Virus record (IMG/VR): IMGVR_UViG_3300032322_001315
Location: 1-64,000 of that record
Origin: a virus
Strand: one strand, 5' to 3'
Length of the DNA: 64,000 bases
This document shows positions 6,114 through 13,410 of the stretch, in pieces. The notes under the pieces were generated by a model, which worked only from the letters and a program-made list of their open reading frames with translations, did no database searches and had not been told where the DNA came from. The position numbers were made by a program, and so were the translations under genes. Numbering within the stretch: the stretch's first letter is position 1; each line of letters starts with the position of its first letter.

Positions 6114-8284
6114 GAAATCATTCCAATGAATTTACTAAGGACAACACGATTAGTAAAACGTGTATTACTATACTTAGTGAATGCACTCACAAGACCTCGT
6201 GTGGTGTTAGACTTAGCAACAATCTCATCGGTCTCATCAACCTTTGTGTCTGCCTTCATTAGGTAATATTCATCATAACCTTCTGACTTGATAACGACAC
6301 TCTTTTCCTTGCGGAAATCAGAATACATGCTATCGGAGACTGCTTGATTCTTAATATTCGAATTTAGGAAATTCTTTGCATCACGATTGTTGAGTAGATA
6401 GAATCCAATGACATTACAATCAGCAACCTTCTTCAGCAGATTCAAATATGCAGCAGTATGCTTACGGGGTGCAATAGCGCATTCTTTCTTATCAAAGACA
6501 ACCTTCTCAACGAGACCAGTCTGCCTATGACGAATGACTGGAACTACATCAGAACGCCAAGAAGAAAAAATACTAGAACCAGTATTGTAAGTGTTACCAT
6601 TAACAATTTCATTTCTAACCATATCATCAATCACAGTAGCATCACCATCAGTAAGGAAGACAGTATTGACGATTTGCAACTTATTGGTATTACGGAACTC
6701 AGGAATCAACTTCATTGCGGCAATGATTGCTTCGTTCAACGGAGTACCATGAAGTTGCATGAACTCAGGATAATTGAGATGAGCATAATAATTGCCTCTA
6801 TTTCTTGTCATTTTAAGAAGACAATTTGCAATATAACTCAATTCATTAATCGACATTTTGTTTGAGAACAGATTGAGCAAGTGAAACCTGTTAGGACGCA
6901 AGTCACCATTTTCACAAGTAAATGATGGAAGAGTTTCATTACCATTCTTGTTTGAGAACGCATAGACTTCAAACGGAATATTAATCTTGCGGCAGAACAG
7001 AACAAGATTCAGCAATTGCTTGACAGTATCTTCCATGTAATCGGCCATAGATCCAGACCAGTCAATGAACATAACAAGACCGTGTGACTTACCATTGGGA
7101 ACATTAGTGACACGTTTGAAAATGTCTTCGTTGTACATATAGGTATGAATACGCTTCATGTCGAGGTCTCCAGTCTTTGCAGTAGATGCCTTCTTCATTT
7201 GTTGTGCATTCTTACGGAGTTCAAACTCTTTGACGAGATACGATACAATCTTGTTTGACTTGTTACGGAACTCAGCGAAAAGATGATTCTCTAGATTGCC
7301 GTCCCAGTCAGTAAGAAAGTCCATACTCTTAGTCGCACTATGCAAAGGATTCTTGCAAGTCTTCAACTTTTGAATAATTTGCTTGTATGGGATAATGATG
7401 TTTTGCAAGTGAACTGTAGGAATGTTAGCGTAGATATGCTCACGCTTTTCATCAGAAATTAGTTCTTTCTCATGTTCACGAAATGCTTCATCAGTATGGG
7501 CCTTCAGTTCATCATCAAATGATTCTCCGCCTTGCTTACCACCATCGTCTTCTTGTTCTTCATCTTCTTCATCTTTTTCGGCAGCACTAATGTCACCATT
7601 TTCATCTTCAGAAAGTTCAGGTTCTTCATCTCCAAAAACATCGAAATTATCACGCTCTTCATATGATTCATCATCGTCATCATCAACAGAAGACATTTTT
7701 GCCATAGACTCTTCTTGCTTCTTACGTTCTGCTTCTTCTTTCATGTGAGCAAGAATTTTTTGTGCGGCCGCAATGGTATCTTCCCAAGTTTCAAGATTCT
7801 CTAGTTCAGTAACAAATTCACGTTCGTTTGCAGAGAATCGAATACCAAGAGAAACGCCGACCTTGAAGTGTAGATTGATTCGGTCAATAAGATTCAACTT
7901 GTTAACATCGATGCCTTTGATTTCAAAGAAGTCTCGTTCCATGAGTTCACGATATGCCTTAACAAAAGACGTACGGATACCAGGGTACTTACGCTTAACG
8001 AGTTTTTCAATTCGTGCGTCTTCTACGACATTGATAATAGACCTAGGAATCTTTAGGTCGACAATAGAATCGTGCCATCCTTCAAGAGGGGTATGCATAG
8101 CATGGCCAACTTCATGACCAATAAACAAATCATAGAGAAATGTAGAAAGGTCACTAGATAGGATAGGAATGACAAGACGGCGGTCTTTGACATGAAAGAA
8201 TGCAGTAGGAACGTTTTGTTGTTCGACAATCAGATTTTCAGTAGCAAGTAGTTTAGCAAGTTGGGACTTAGAATCAATCAACAT
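6110..8284 (-). CDS. HExxH plus von Willebrand A domain protein, CobT-like (724 aa)
   Basis: A large protein of three parts. The N-terminus has H57-E58-V-G-H61 followed by an EDARIEK helix, a zinc-peptidase-like site. Residues about 200-250 are an almost uninterrupted Asp/Glu linker. The C-terminal half is a vWA domain with the MIDAS motif D408-W-S-G-S412, as in CobT-type subunits that partner MoxR/CobS AAA+ ATPases. No CobS-like gene is in the window. A consensus promoter at 8313-8341 drives it and galE follows by ATGA overlap. Known relatives occur in T4-like marine phages; the role is undefined. Confidence 0.85.
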   Translation of the reverse strand: MLIDSKSQLAKLLATENLIVEQQNVPTAFFHVKDRRLVIPILSSDLSTFLYDLFIGHEVGHAMHTPLEGWHDSIVDLKIPRSIINVVEDARIEKLVKRKYPGIRTSFVKAYRELMERDFFEIKGIDVNKLNLIDRINLHFKVGVSLGIRFSANEREFVTELENLETWEDTIAAAQKILAHMKEEAERKKQEESMAKMSSVDDDDDESYEERDNFDVFGDEEPELSEDENGDISAAEKDEEDEEQEDDGGKQGGESFDDELKAHTDEAFREHEKELISDEKREHIYANIPTVHLQNIIIPYKQIIQKLKTCKNPLHSATKSMDFLTDWDGNLENHLFAEFRNKSNKIVSYLVKEFELRKNAQQMKKASTAKTGDLDMKRIHTYMYNEDIFKRVTNVPNGKSHGLVMFIDWSGSMADYMEDTVKQLLNLVLFCRKINIPFEVYAFSNKNGNETLPSFTCENGDLRPNRFHLLNLFSNKMSINELSYIANCLLKMTRNRGNYYAHLNYPEFMQLHGTPLNEAIIAAMKLIPEFRNTNKLQIVNTVFLTDGDATVIDDMVRNEIVNGNTYNTGSSIFSSWRSDVVPVIRHRQTGLVEKVVFDKKECAIAPRKHTAAYLNLLKKVADCNVIGFYLLNNRDAKNFLNSNIKNQAVSDSMYSDFRKEKSVVIKSEGYDEYYLMKADTKVDETDEIVAKSNTTRGLVSAFTKYSNTRFTNRVVLSKFIGMIS

Positions 8285-8312
8285 TTGAGTTACCTTTATT
8301 TATGGTGAATGC

Positions 8313-8341
8313 ATTGTATCACAGGTAACTCATTCTGTCAA
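8313..8341 (-). promoter_or_regulatory. Sigma70-type promoter for the vWA-protein operon
   Basis: On the minus strand TTGACA (8336-8341), 17-bp spacer ending TGTGA, TACAAT (8313-8318). Start near 8306, 22 bases upstream of the ATG at 8284; AAAGGTAA serves as ribosome site. Confidence 0.85.
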
Positions 8342-8348
8342 GCGATAT

Positions 8349-9014
8349 TTAGAATAAAAGTCCCCAACTACCAACTGTTCGTTCTGCAATCTCATGCACA
8401 GACTTTACAATCTCCGAACCAACACATTTTCTATTCTTATCAAGACATGCTAATGCTGTACTACCAACACCAATGAAAGGATCAAAAACAATCTGGTCTT
8501 TATTTGTATATGCTTCTATAAAAGAGTATAACAGCCATCTAGGATAGTTATCCACATATCCTTCAATGGGTTGCACATCAATTTTGAATGCATCGGGAAT
8601 CTTATGCTCTGTTGGTTCACCTTTTTCTCTTTTAAACTGTTCTCCGGGTTTCTTAAACGTAAGAATGAAAGAATAGTTGAACCGATAAAGGTTTACATTG
8701 TATGAACGAACCCAAATCTTTTGAGATTTTAGAATCCAACCTGATTTTTCCATGATTTCTGTAATCATTTGATGTTTTCTGATTACAGTTCCTCCAGATT
8801 TTCTATCTCGGAGGATAATTGTGACAACTCCATTCTTTGGATTGAGTTTTCCAAGAGAATTTTCCATTAAATCCGTCCATGTACTTGTGGATTTGTCTGG
8901 ATTTTCACCAATTTCATCAAAATCGGGAGGTGAAGTGATGACATAATCATATTCAATGCCTCGTTTTAGTGTGTCGAGACAATTTTCATTGTAAATTTCC
9001 CAATTGTGCTGCAT
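8349..9014 (-). CDS. DNA methyltransferase, N4-cytosine/N6-adenine type (221 aa)
   Basis: TSPPDF near residue 25 is the catalytic (S/D)PP motif IV, and DPFIGVGSTALAC near the C-terminus is the AdoMet-binding motif I. This circular order (IV before I) is the beta class of amino-methyltransferases. The start at 9014 has GAGGATAATAAA upstream; the longer frame to 9101 lies within the preceding gene. It may protect phage DNA from host restriction or mark it. It is unrelated in layout to the two larger SPPYF methyltransferases at 36.6 and 54.3 kb. Confidence 0.85.
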   Translation of the reverse strand: MQHNWEIYNENCLDTLKRGIEYDYVITSPPDFDEIGENPDKSTSTWTDLMENSLGKLNPKNGVVTIILRDRKSGGTVIRKHQMITEIMEKSGWILKSQKIWVRSYNVNLYRFNYSFILTFKKPGEQFKREKGEPTEHKIPDAFKIDVQPIEGYVDNYPRWLLYSFIEAYTNKDQIVFDPFIGVGSTALACLDKNRKCVGSEIVKSVHEIAERTVGSWGLLF

Positions 9015-9018
9015 TTTA

Positions 9019-9366
9019 TTATCCTCTACGCATTTTTGCCATGTCTTGTGCGTCTTCTTGTGAGAAAACGGGGACAGCATTAGACTTATGTAGGGTACCA
9101 ATACCTAGCATTTTGTCTCCAGTATAGACATTCGACTCTTTTTTTGCAGTTCCATGACCAGACCATGTGTCAACACTACGAATTTCGGGTGTTTGACGAT
9201 AAGATGGGATTTCTAGAGTTGGTCTCTTGTTAGTTGTGACTTGAAATCTTGCAACTTTGGTATTTTGGGTGACACCAACACGTTTGCAAAATGCGTCATT
9301 CTCACGTTGCTGTTGCTTTGTGAGTTTCTTAGGTTTACTTTTACGAATGTGACAATGAATAATCAT
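9019..9366 (-). CDS. Conserved phage protein, unknown function (115 aa)
   Basis: A basic, probably flexible protein with a Lys/Gln-rich N-terminus, an RSVDTW stretch and a conserved-looking C-terminal block GDKMLGIGTLHKSNAVPVFS. I recall similar C-terminal blocks in marine T4-like and other phages, without a function. AAGGAGA lies seven bases upstream of the ATG and a consensus promoter at 9388-9416 precedes it, so this is the first gene of a transcription unit with the methyltransferase. Confidence 0.8.
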   Translation of the reverse strand: MIIHCHIRKSKPKKLTKQQQRENDAFCKRVGVTQNTKVARFQVTTNKRPTLEIPSYRQTPEIRSVDTWSGHGTAKKESNVYTGDKMLGIGTLHKSNAVPVFSQEDAQDMAKMRRG

Positions 9367-9387
9367 AGGTATCTCCTTAATAGAGAT

Positions 9388-9416
9388 ATCATAACATAGA
9401 AGCGAGTAAATGTCAA
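9388..9416 (-). promoter_or_regulatory. Sigma70-type promoter
   Basis: TTGACA (9411-9416), 17-bp spacer, TATGAT (9388-9393) on the minus strand, upstream of the gene starting at 9366. Confidence 0.87.
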
Positions 9417-9419
9417 GCG

Positions 9420-9593
9420 TTAGAGTTCATAGTCTTGATGATTTTCAAGTTCCCATTGCTTCATTTTCTTTTTTACTTCGGCATGTTCTTTGATTTTATG
9501 CTTTGACTTTTTCTTTTTATTTGCATTGTATGAATATTCACAATCATCACGATATTCACGATTTTTTCTAAACTTACCGACAAATTTGCTCAT
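9420..9593 (-). CDS. Small Lys-rich conserved phage protein (57 aa)
   Basis: ATG at 9593 to TAA at 9420. The product is highly basic: a MSKFVGKFRKN start, a KKKKSKHKIKEH core and a Trp/Glu-containing tail. The N-terminal pattern is one I recall from short proteins of T4-like cyanophages, without known function. It follows the DUF6433-like gene (stop at 9612) by 18 bases and ends three bases before the -35 box at 9411-9416. Such charge suggests nucleic-acid or ribosome contact; that is inference. Confidence 0.7.
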   Translation of the reverse strand: MSKFVGKFRKNREYRDDCEYSYNANKKKKSKHKIKEHAEVKKKMKQWELENHQDYEL

Positions 9594-9611
9594 GTTAGTT
9601 TTTAACTCTCC

Positions 9612-10034
9612 TTAAGGTAACATTTGAGGAAAACACCTTTTAACAAAACCATAAGTAAGACCTGTAACTCCTTGGTCTTTTCTTAAAATACCCATAATAA
9701 CTTCTGCTTCTCTTGCTTCAAGATTTTCCAGCATTTGAATCAAGATTTCAAGTCTGCGCCTATCAGACAGAGATTCTGCTGTAGAATTTCCTTGTTGAAG
9801 TAAGTAAATTCTTCGCATTTCAATTCCTAAATTAGAATTGGACATGCCAGGAGGAGCATCTGACTTTTTGTATGTGTGAGGTAGTTCTTTGATTTTCCAA
9901 CGATATCCTGGATGAAAAGTATATTCTAATACTTTAACTAATACTTGAGAAAGATTTTTACGAATTACTTCTTCTCTTTCTATATCATTGGTAGCGAGTT
10001 CAAATTCATCAAAGACTTCATAAATGTTTTTCAT
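9612..10034 (-). CDS. DUF6433-like conserved phage protein (140 aa)
   Basis: A helical protein with a short Asp/Glu-rich N-terminus (IYEVFDEFELATN), a GYRWKIKELPHTY segment, an RRLEILIQMLENLEAREAEVIMGI helix and a GLTYGFVKRCFP ending. This order matches what I recall of the DUF6433 family common in cyanophages, placed near RNase H and nucleotide genes. It begins next to the RNase H stop (10034). Function unknown; context suggests replication or nucleotide metabolism. Confidence 0.75.
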   Translation of the reverse strand: MKNIYEVFDEFELATNDIEREEVIRKNLSQVLVKVLEYTFHPGYRWKIKELPHTYKKSDAPPGMSNSNLGIEMRRIYLLQQGNSTAESLSDRRRLEILIQMLENLEAREAEVIMGILRKDQGVTGLTYGFVKRCFPQMLP

Positions 10035-10891
10035 TAAAATTCCTCAATAACATCCATAAGATTTTTTAGTTTCTTTTCGATGAAATAATTTAGTAGTTTG
10101 CTTTTTGGAGCAGGTTTGGTTTCTTCATAATTATTTATGATTTTTTCTTTTATATCGGAAGGAATAAAAGACAGGTCAATCAGAATTTGATTACGAACAA
10201 ATCCAACGTGTGCATTTTCATCATACTTAGTATGCTCTTGCATCAAGTAATGGTCTACTTTATCTTTAGAAAGTACCTTTTGACGAATCTCACGAACAAA
10301 GGTATCTGCTGAAGATAGGATGTTGGGAATCCCGTCACCTTTGTCTCCACGGATAATCTTTTCTTTTAATTCTTGTGAAGGATTGTTTGAGATGATAAAC
10401 TTCTTTTGTGCAGGATTGTATTGCTTGATTTTATACTTACCCGTATTATACTTTTGAAGTTGTAGAAAATCACCATCACTAGAAATGATTAGTACATTTT
10501 CATGTGCAACTTGACGAGGCGCAAGTGTACCAATGATATCATCCGCTTCTGCTCCATCAACATCGACAACACGATATGGAAAGTTATCTTTTAGTTCTTG
10601 TTTGAATTTAGCAAGCATATCAAAGATAAGAGTCCAATTCAAATCAGACTTTTCACGGGCCTTCTTACGGCCTGCCTTGTAGAAAGGAAAAATAGTCCTG
10701 CGCCAGTAGTTACGATTATCACAGCACAGAACAACTTCACCATATTCATTCTTGAAATTCTTGATATGAGTACGAATCACATTAAGAATCATGTGACGAA
10801 CTAGGTCTTCTTCCATCTGCACATTTTTCTGTGAAGAAATTTGTGCCATCAGACCCGACAGCAAAACTTGATTCAAATCAACGAGTATCAT
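10034..10891 (-). CDS. rnh: 5'-3' exonuclease / RNase H (285 aa)
   Basis: A FEN1/T4 RNase H family nuclease that removes RNA primers from the lagging strand. Metal-binding acidic residues appear in the expected order: MILVDLNQ at the N-terminus, VVLCCDNRNYWRR, DGAEADDIIGT, IISSDGDFLQL and the helix-hairpin-helix region with IRGDKGDGIPN. Length is close to T4 RNase H (305 aa). GGAGTCATT precedes the ATG and a promoter lies at 10916-10944. It belongs to the replication machinery encoded further along. Confidence 0.93.
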   Translation of the reverse strand: MILVDLNQVLLSGLMAQISSQKNVQMEEDLVRHMILNVIRTHIKNFKNEYGEVVLCCDNRNYWRRTIFPFYKAGRKKAREKSDLNWTLIFDMLAKFKQELKDNFPYRVVDVDGAEADDIIGTLAPRQVAHENVLIISSDGDFLQLQKYNTGKYKIKQYNPAQKKFIISNNPSQELKEKIIRGDKGDGIPNILSSADTFVREIRQKVLSKDKVDHYLMQEHTKYDENAHVGFVRNQILIDLSFIPSDIKEKIINNYEETKPAPKSKLLNYFIEKKLKNLMDVIEEF

Positions 10892-10915
10892 AATGACTCC
10901 AATTTAAGAACAATC

Positions 10916-10944
10916 AGTATATCACACTTTCTTTTTCTTGTCAA
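10916..10944 (-). promoter_or_regulatory. Sigma70-type promoter for rnh
   Basis: TTGACA (10939-10944), 17-bp spacer ending TGTGA, TATACT (10916-10921). The -35 box and most of the spacer lie inside the last codons of the upstream gene. Confidence 0.87.
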
Positions 10945-11341
10945 GCATTCCTGCTTCTCGGAGTCTTTTATTTTTTACTGTATTGTATTTGCGAGTAACT
11001 TTTGCTTCTTCCACAATAGTACCACACGCTTCCACAATATCTTGCCACCACTTGATTACTTTTCGTACTTGAGGTTTAGAGAAGTTACTATAACCTTCTT
11101 TAATCTGTTCGTCCGTAGAATCTAATACTTCTTGATATTCTGCAATTCTAAACTTTGAATGTTCGATAATATCTTTTGTGTGAGCTCTTTTCACTCCTAA
11201 AGAGTAAAGAACTTTATACATTTTAGTCTCTCTCCAAGTCAGAATAAACTCATCAAAATGACCTTCTATTTCTCCAAGTATTTCATTGGTCTTGTTTTTG
11301 GTTCTATCTTGAATTGAAACTACATTTTCACTATCACTCAT
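10922..11341 (-). CDS. Conserved phage protein, unknown function (139 aa)
   Basis: An alpha-helical, charged protein with a Trp-containing core (RKVIKWWQDIVEACG) and a strongly basic C-terminus ending in KKKKV. No catalytic motif is visible. It overlaps the GIY-YIG gene upstream by eight bases and its end contains the rnh promoter. I have no family name for it; the basic tail suggests nucleic-acid binding. Confidence 0.75.
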   Translation of the reverse strand: MSDSENVVSIQDRTKNKTNEILGEIEGHFDEFILTWRETKMYKVLYSLGVKRAHTKDIIEHSKFRIAEYQEVLDSTDEQIKEGYSNFSKPQVRKVIKWWQDIVEACGTIVEEAKVTRKYNTVKNKRLREAGMLDKKKKV

Positions 11342-11756
11342 TTTTCAAAAATGCCTTTAGATGTTTTTTGTGTACTCTTACCATTATCCATGTGTTGTAA
11401 TATTCTTCGCCTTCTAATACCATTCTGCTGAACTGTTCTTTTGCTTCTAGATATCCGCATTGTCCTTTTGTTTTGCATAGGTATAGAATCTCTCTCTTGA
11501 AGTTATCTTCACCCAACAGTTTAACATCATTTTGCAGTTCTGTGTTGGATCCATAGTAAGTTTGCCAATCGCTGGACACTTTAAATCTTTTCTTTTTGCC
11601 TTTTACTTGTTTACTCTTGATACTATAGAAGAACTTCTTACCTATGTACTTTTTTCGGTTTGTTAGATTGGTGATGCAGTAGACAAATCCATATGCATCA
11701 CCAATCTGTTCTTCAGTAAACTCAACGTCTTTGTATACCCAATTTAGTCGTCCCAT
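11334..11756 (-). CDS. GIY-YIG endonuclease, SegE-like (140 aa)
   Basis: The domain core is GFVYCITNLTNRKKYIGKKFF (residues about 23-43): the GIY is GFVYCI and the YIG is KYIG, followed by a conserved Arg/Lys-rich segment and a Glu in YLEAKEQF. This is the SegE-like GIY-YIG family common in myoviruses, relatives of T4 homing endonucleases and DenA. It may cut DNA for homing or host DNA breakdown. It overlaps the zinc-ribbon gene by 13 bases, so it looks like a resident gene and not a recent insertion. Confidence 0.85.
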   Translation of the reverse strand: MGRLNWVYKDVEFTEEQIGDAYGFVYCITNLTNRKKYIGKKFFYSIKSKQVKGKKKRFKVSSDWQTYYGSNTELQNDVKLLGEDNFKREILYLCKTKGQCGYLEAKEQFSRMVLEGEEYYNTWIMVRVHKKHLKAFLKNE

Positions 11757-11938
11757 CCTTCGTCATCATCCTCGGAGTCATCTTCGTCTTCTATATATTC
11801 CTCCGAAATATCTTCAATAGTTTCACCACAGAACGGACAAAATTCTGGATATTCTGATGAGACTAATTCTTCAATATATTGCATTGAGTATGATGATTCA
11901 CAACTTGCACATTCTCCTGTAATTAGTTTTTCTGTCAT
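11744..11938 (-). CDS. Small zinc-ribbon protein (64 aa)
   Basis: Two Cys pairs, CASC near residue 10 and CPFC near residue 35, form a probable zinc ribbon, followed by a long Asp/Glu tail ending GWDD. I start it at 11938 because AAGGAAAAGC is just upstream; the longer frame begins inside nrdB. It lies between nrdB and the GIY-YIG gene. Zinc ribbons with acidic tails often bind proteins or RNA polymerase; no specific role can be assigned. Confidence 0.78.
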   Translation of the reverse strand: MTEKLITGECASCESSYSMQYIEELVSSEYPEFCPFCGETIEDISEEYIEDEDDSEDDDEGWDD

Positions 11939-11955
11939 TTTGCTTTTCCTTGTTA

Positions 11956-12939
11956 TTATGCCCAAACCTCAGACCAATCTCCAGTCAAAGCACCTTTCGC
12001 ATAATCTGTTGCACGATTCTCAAAGAAGTTCGTGTGTGTTGGAGCATTAATCATTTCTTCAACCCAAGGTAGAGGATTGCGCTTTACTTTAAAAATACCT
12101 TTTAGACCCAAAGAAATTAATCTTCTGTCTGCGATATAACGAATATACTTCTTAACATCTTCTTGGTTGAGATTTTCCATCGCACCCATACCAAATGCCA
12201 AGTCAATAAACTTATCCTCAAGTTCTACCATTCTTTCTGCAATACTATAAATCTTAGACTTGAGTTCATCATTCCAAATTTCTTTGTTCTCTTCGACAAA
12301 GGTTCTGAATAACTTAATCATAGATTCACAATGTTGCGTCTCATCAACAATAGACCAAGTTACTATTTGACCCATACCTTTCATTTTTCCATGACGAGGA
12401 AAATTCAACAGCATGATGAAGGAAGAGAAAAGTTGCATACCTTCTGTGAAGGCGGAGAATACAGCAATATGAGTTGCTGTGTTTTCTTTGGTTGTATTCT
12501 TGCTTGATACATCGATAATGTAATCGTGCTTTTCTTTCATTTCCGCATACTCAAGAAACTCATTATATGTAGTCTCTGGGAGACCTAGAGTTTCGATAAG
12601 ATGACTGTATGCTGCAATATGCAATGCTTCTCTTGCTGCGAACCCAGCAAGCATCATACGAATTTCTGGCTGTGGAAAATAAGGAAGATAATTCTTTACA
12701 TAACCACCCGCAACGTCAATATCACCTTGAGTGAAGAATCTGAAGATATTTGTAAGAAAGTGTTTTTCTTCATTTGTTAATTTCTTTTTCCAATCTTTGA
12801 CATCTTCATGCATAGGCACTTCTGTATGCATCCAATGTGATTGTTCATGTTTTAGCCACGCCTCATATGCCCAAGGATAATTAAATGGTTTGAAATAATC
12901 TCTTTCTTCTGTTAGTTTTTGTTGTGACTTTTTAATCAT
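11956..12939 (-). CDS. nrdB: Class I ribonucleotide reductase small subunit
   Basis: R2 generates the tyrosyl radical used by NrdA to make dNTPs. Diiron and radical residues are visible: D73 in TQGD, E104-x-x-H107 and Y111 in REALHIAAYSH, then WSIVDETQHCE supplying the last Glu/His. The Tyr is present, so a radical-carrying subclass fits. 327 aa is slightly shorter than E. coli NrdB. The ATG overlaps the thioredoxin gene end by eight bases. nrdB, thioredoxin and nrdA form one operon. Confidence 0.95.
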   Translation of the reverse strand: MIKKSQQKLTEERDYFKPFNYPWAYEAWLKHEQSHWMHTEVPMHEDVKDWKKKLTNEEKHFLTNIFRFFTQGDIDVAGGYVKNYLPYFPQPEIRMMLAGFAAREALHIAAYSHLIETLGLPETTYNEFLEYAEMKEKHDYIIDVSSKNTTKENTATHIAVFSAFTEGMQLFSSFIMLLNFPRHGKMKGMGQIVTWSIVDETQHCESMIKLFRTFVEENKEIWNDELKSKIYSIAERMVELEDKFIDLAFGMGAMENLNQEDVKKYIRYIADRRLISLGLKGIFKVKRNPLPWVEEMINAPTHTNFFENRATDYAKGALTGDWSEVWA

Positions 12940-13177
12940 TGAGCCAAGTCTCCAGTTGAGATTTTGTTAGATTTCCTACGCTGCGTTTAATTTCTACGTT
13001 TTCATCGACCATGACTAAAGTCGGAACACCACGGATTCCATATTGTACTGCAAGTTCAGACTGTTCATCAATATCAATATCTTCAATAGGAACTTCTGTT
13101 TTCAAATCTTCTATTGTCTTCGACAACATCTTACATGGTCCGCACCAAGATGCGGAAAACTTCAATACTTTTCTCAT
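12932..13177 (-). CDS. Thioredoxin-like protein (81 aa)
   Basis: The active site is WCGPC (residues 11-15) followed by GIRGVPTLV with the cis-proline. At 81 residues it is a trimmed thioredoxin fold, like T4 NrdC. Located between nrdA and nrdB, it is the probable reductant of the phage ribonucleotide reductase. Confidence 0.92.
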   Translation of the reverse strand: MRKVLKFSASWCGPCKMLSKTIEDLKTEVPIEDIDIDEQSELAVQYGIRGVPTLVMVDENVEIKRSVGNLTKSQLETWLND

Positions 13178-13179
13178 TT

Positions 13180-13410
13180 TTATCCTTTAAACCAAATGTA
13201 TGTTGCAATTAAATTTATAAAGAAAAAGTATACATTTTGCAATAACAAAGGCATATTCTTGTGAGTCTTCCAAAAATCATATATCAATATTGCATGACCT
13301 ATTATGAATAAAGGAAATGCAAATTTCATGATAGAAAGTTTAAGGGAGACTATTGTTCCACCAAAAACAAAAATTGCAAACGCAATCCATTTTATATCAA
13401 AATTTTTCAT
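13180..13410 (-). CDS. Small multi-span membrane protein (76 aa)
   Basis: Three hydrophobic segments (about residues 8-24, 28-44 and 57-73), aromatic-rich, with short basic turns. It sits between nrdA (4-bp overlap with its stop) and the thioredoxin gene (2-base gap), so it is co-expressed with nucleotide reduction. No known family is recognised. It may anchor this module or be a passenger. Confidence 0.7.
   Translation of the reverse strand: MKNFDIKWIAFAIFVFGGTIVSLKLSIMKFAFPLFIIGHAILIYDFWKTHKNMPLLLQNVYFFFINLIATYIWFKG

Noticed and set aside
7504-7686. A Met-rich 60-residue frame inside the vWA gene
   Set aside because: It is the shifted frame of the Asp/Glu-rich linker, whose GAT/GAA repeats read as Met/Lys/Asn; no independent signals.
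9371-9387. ATCTC/GAGAT hairpin near the gene at 9366
   Set aside because: The second arm lies upstream of the predicted transcript start (about 9381), so it would not be intact in the RNA.
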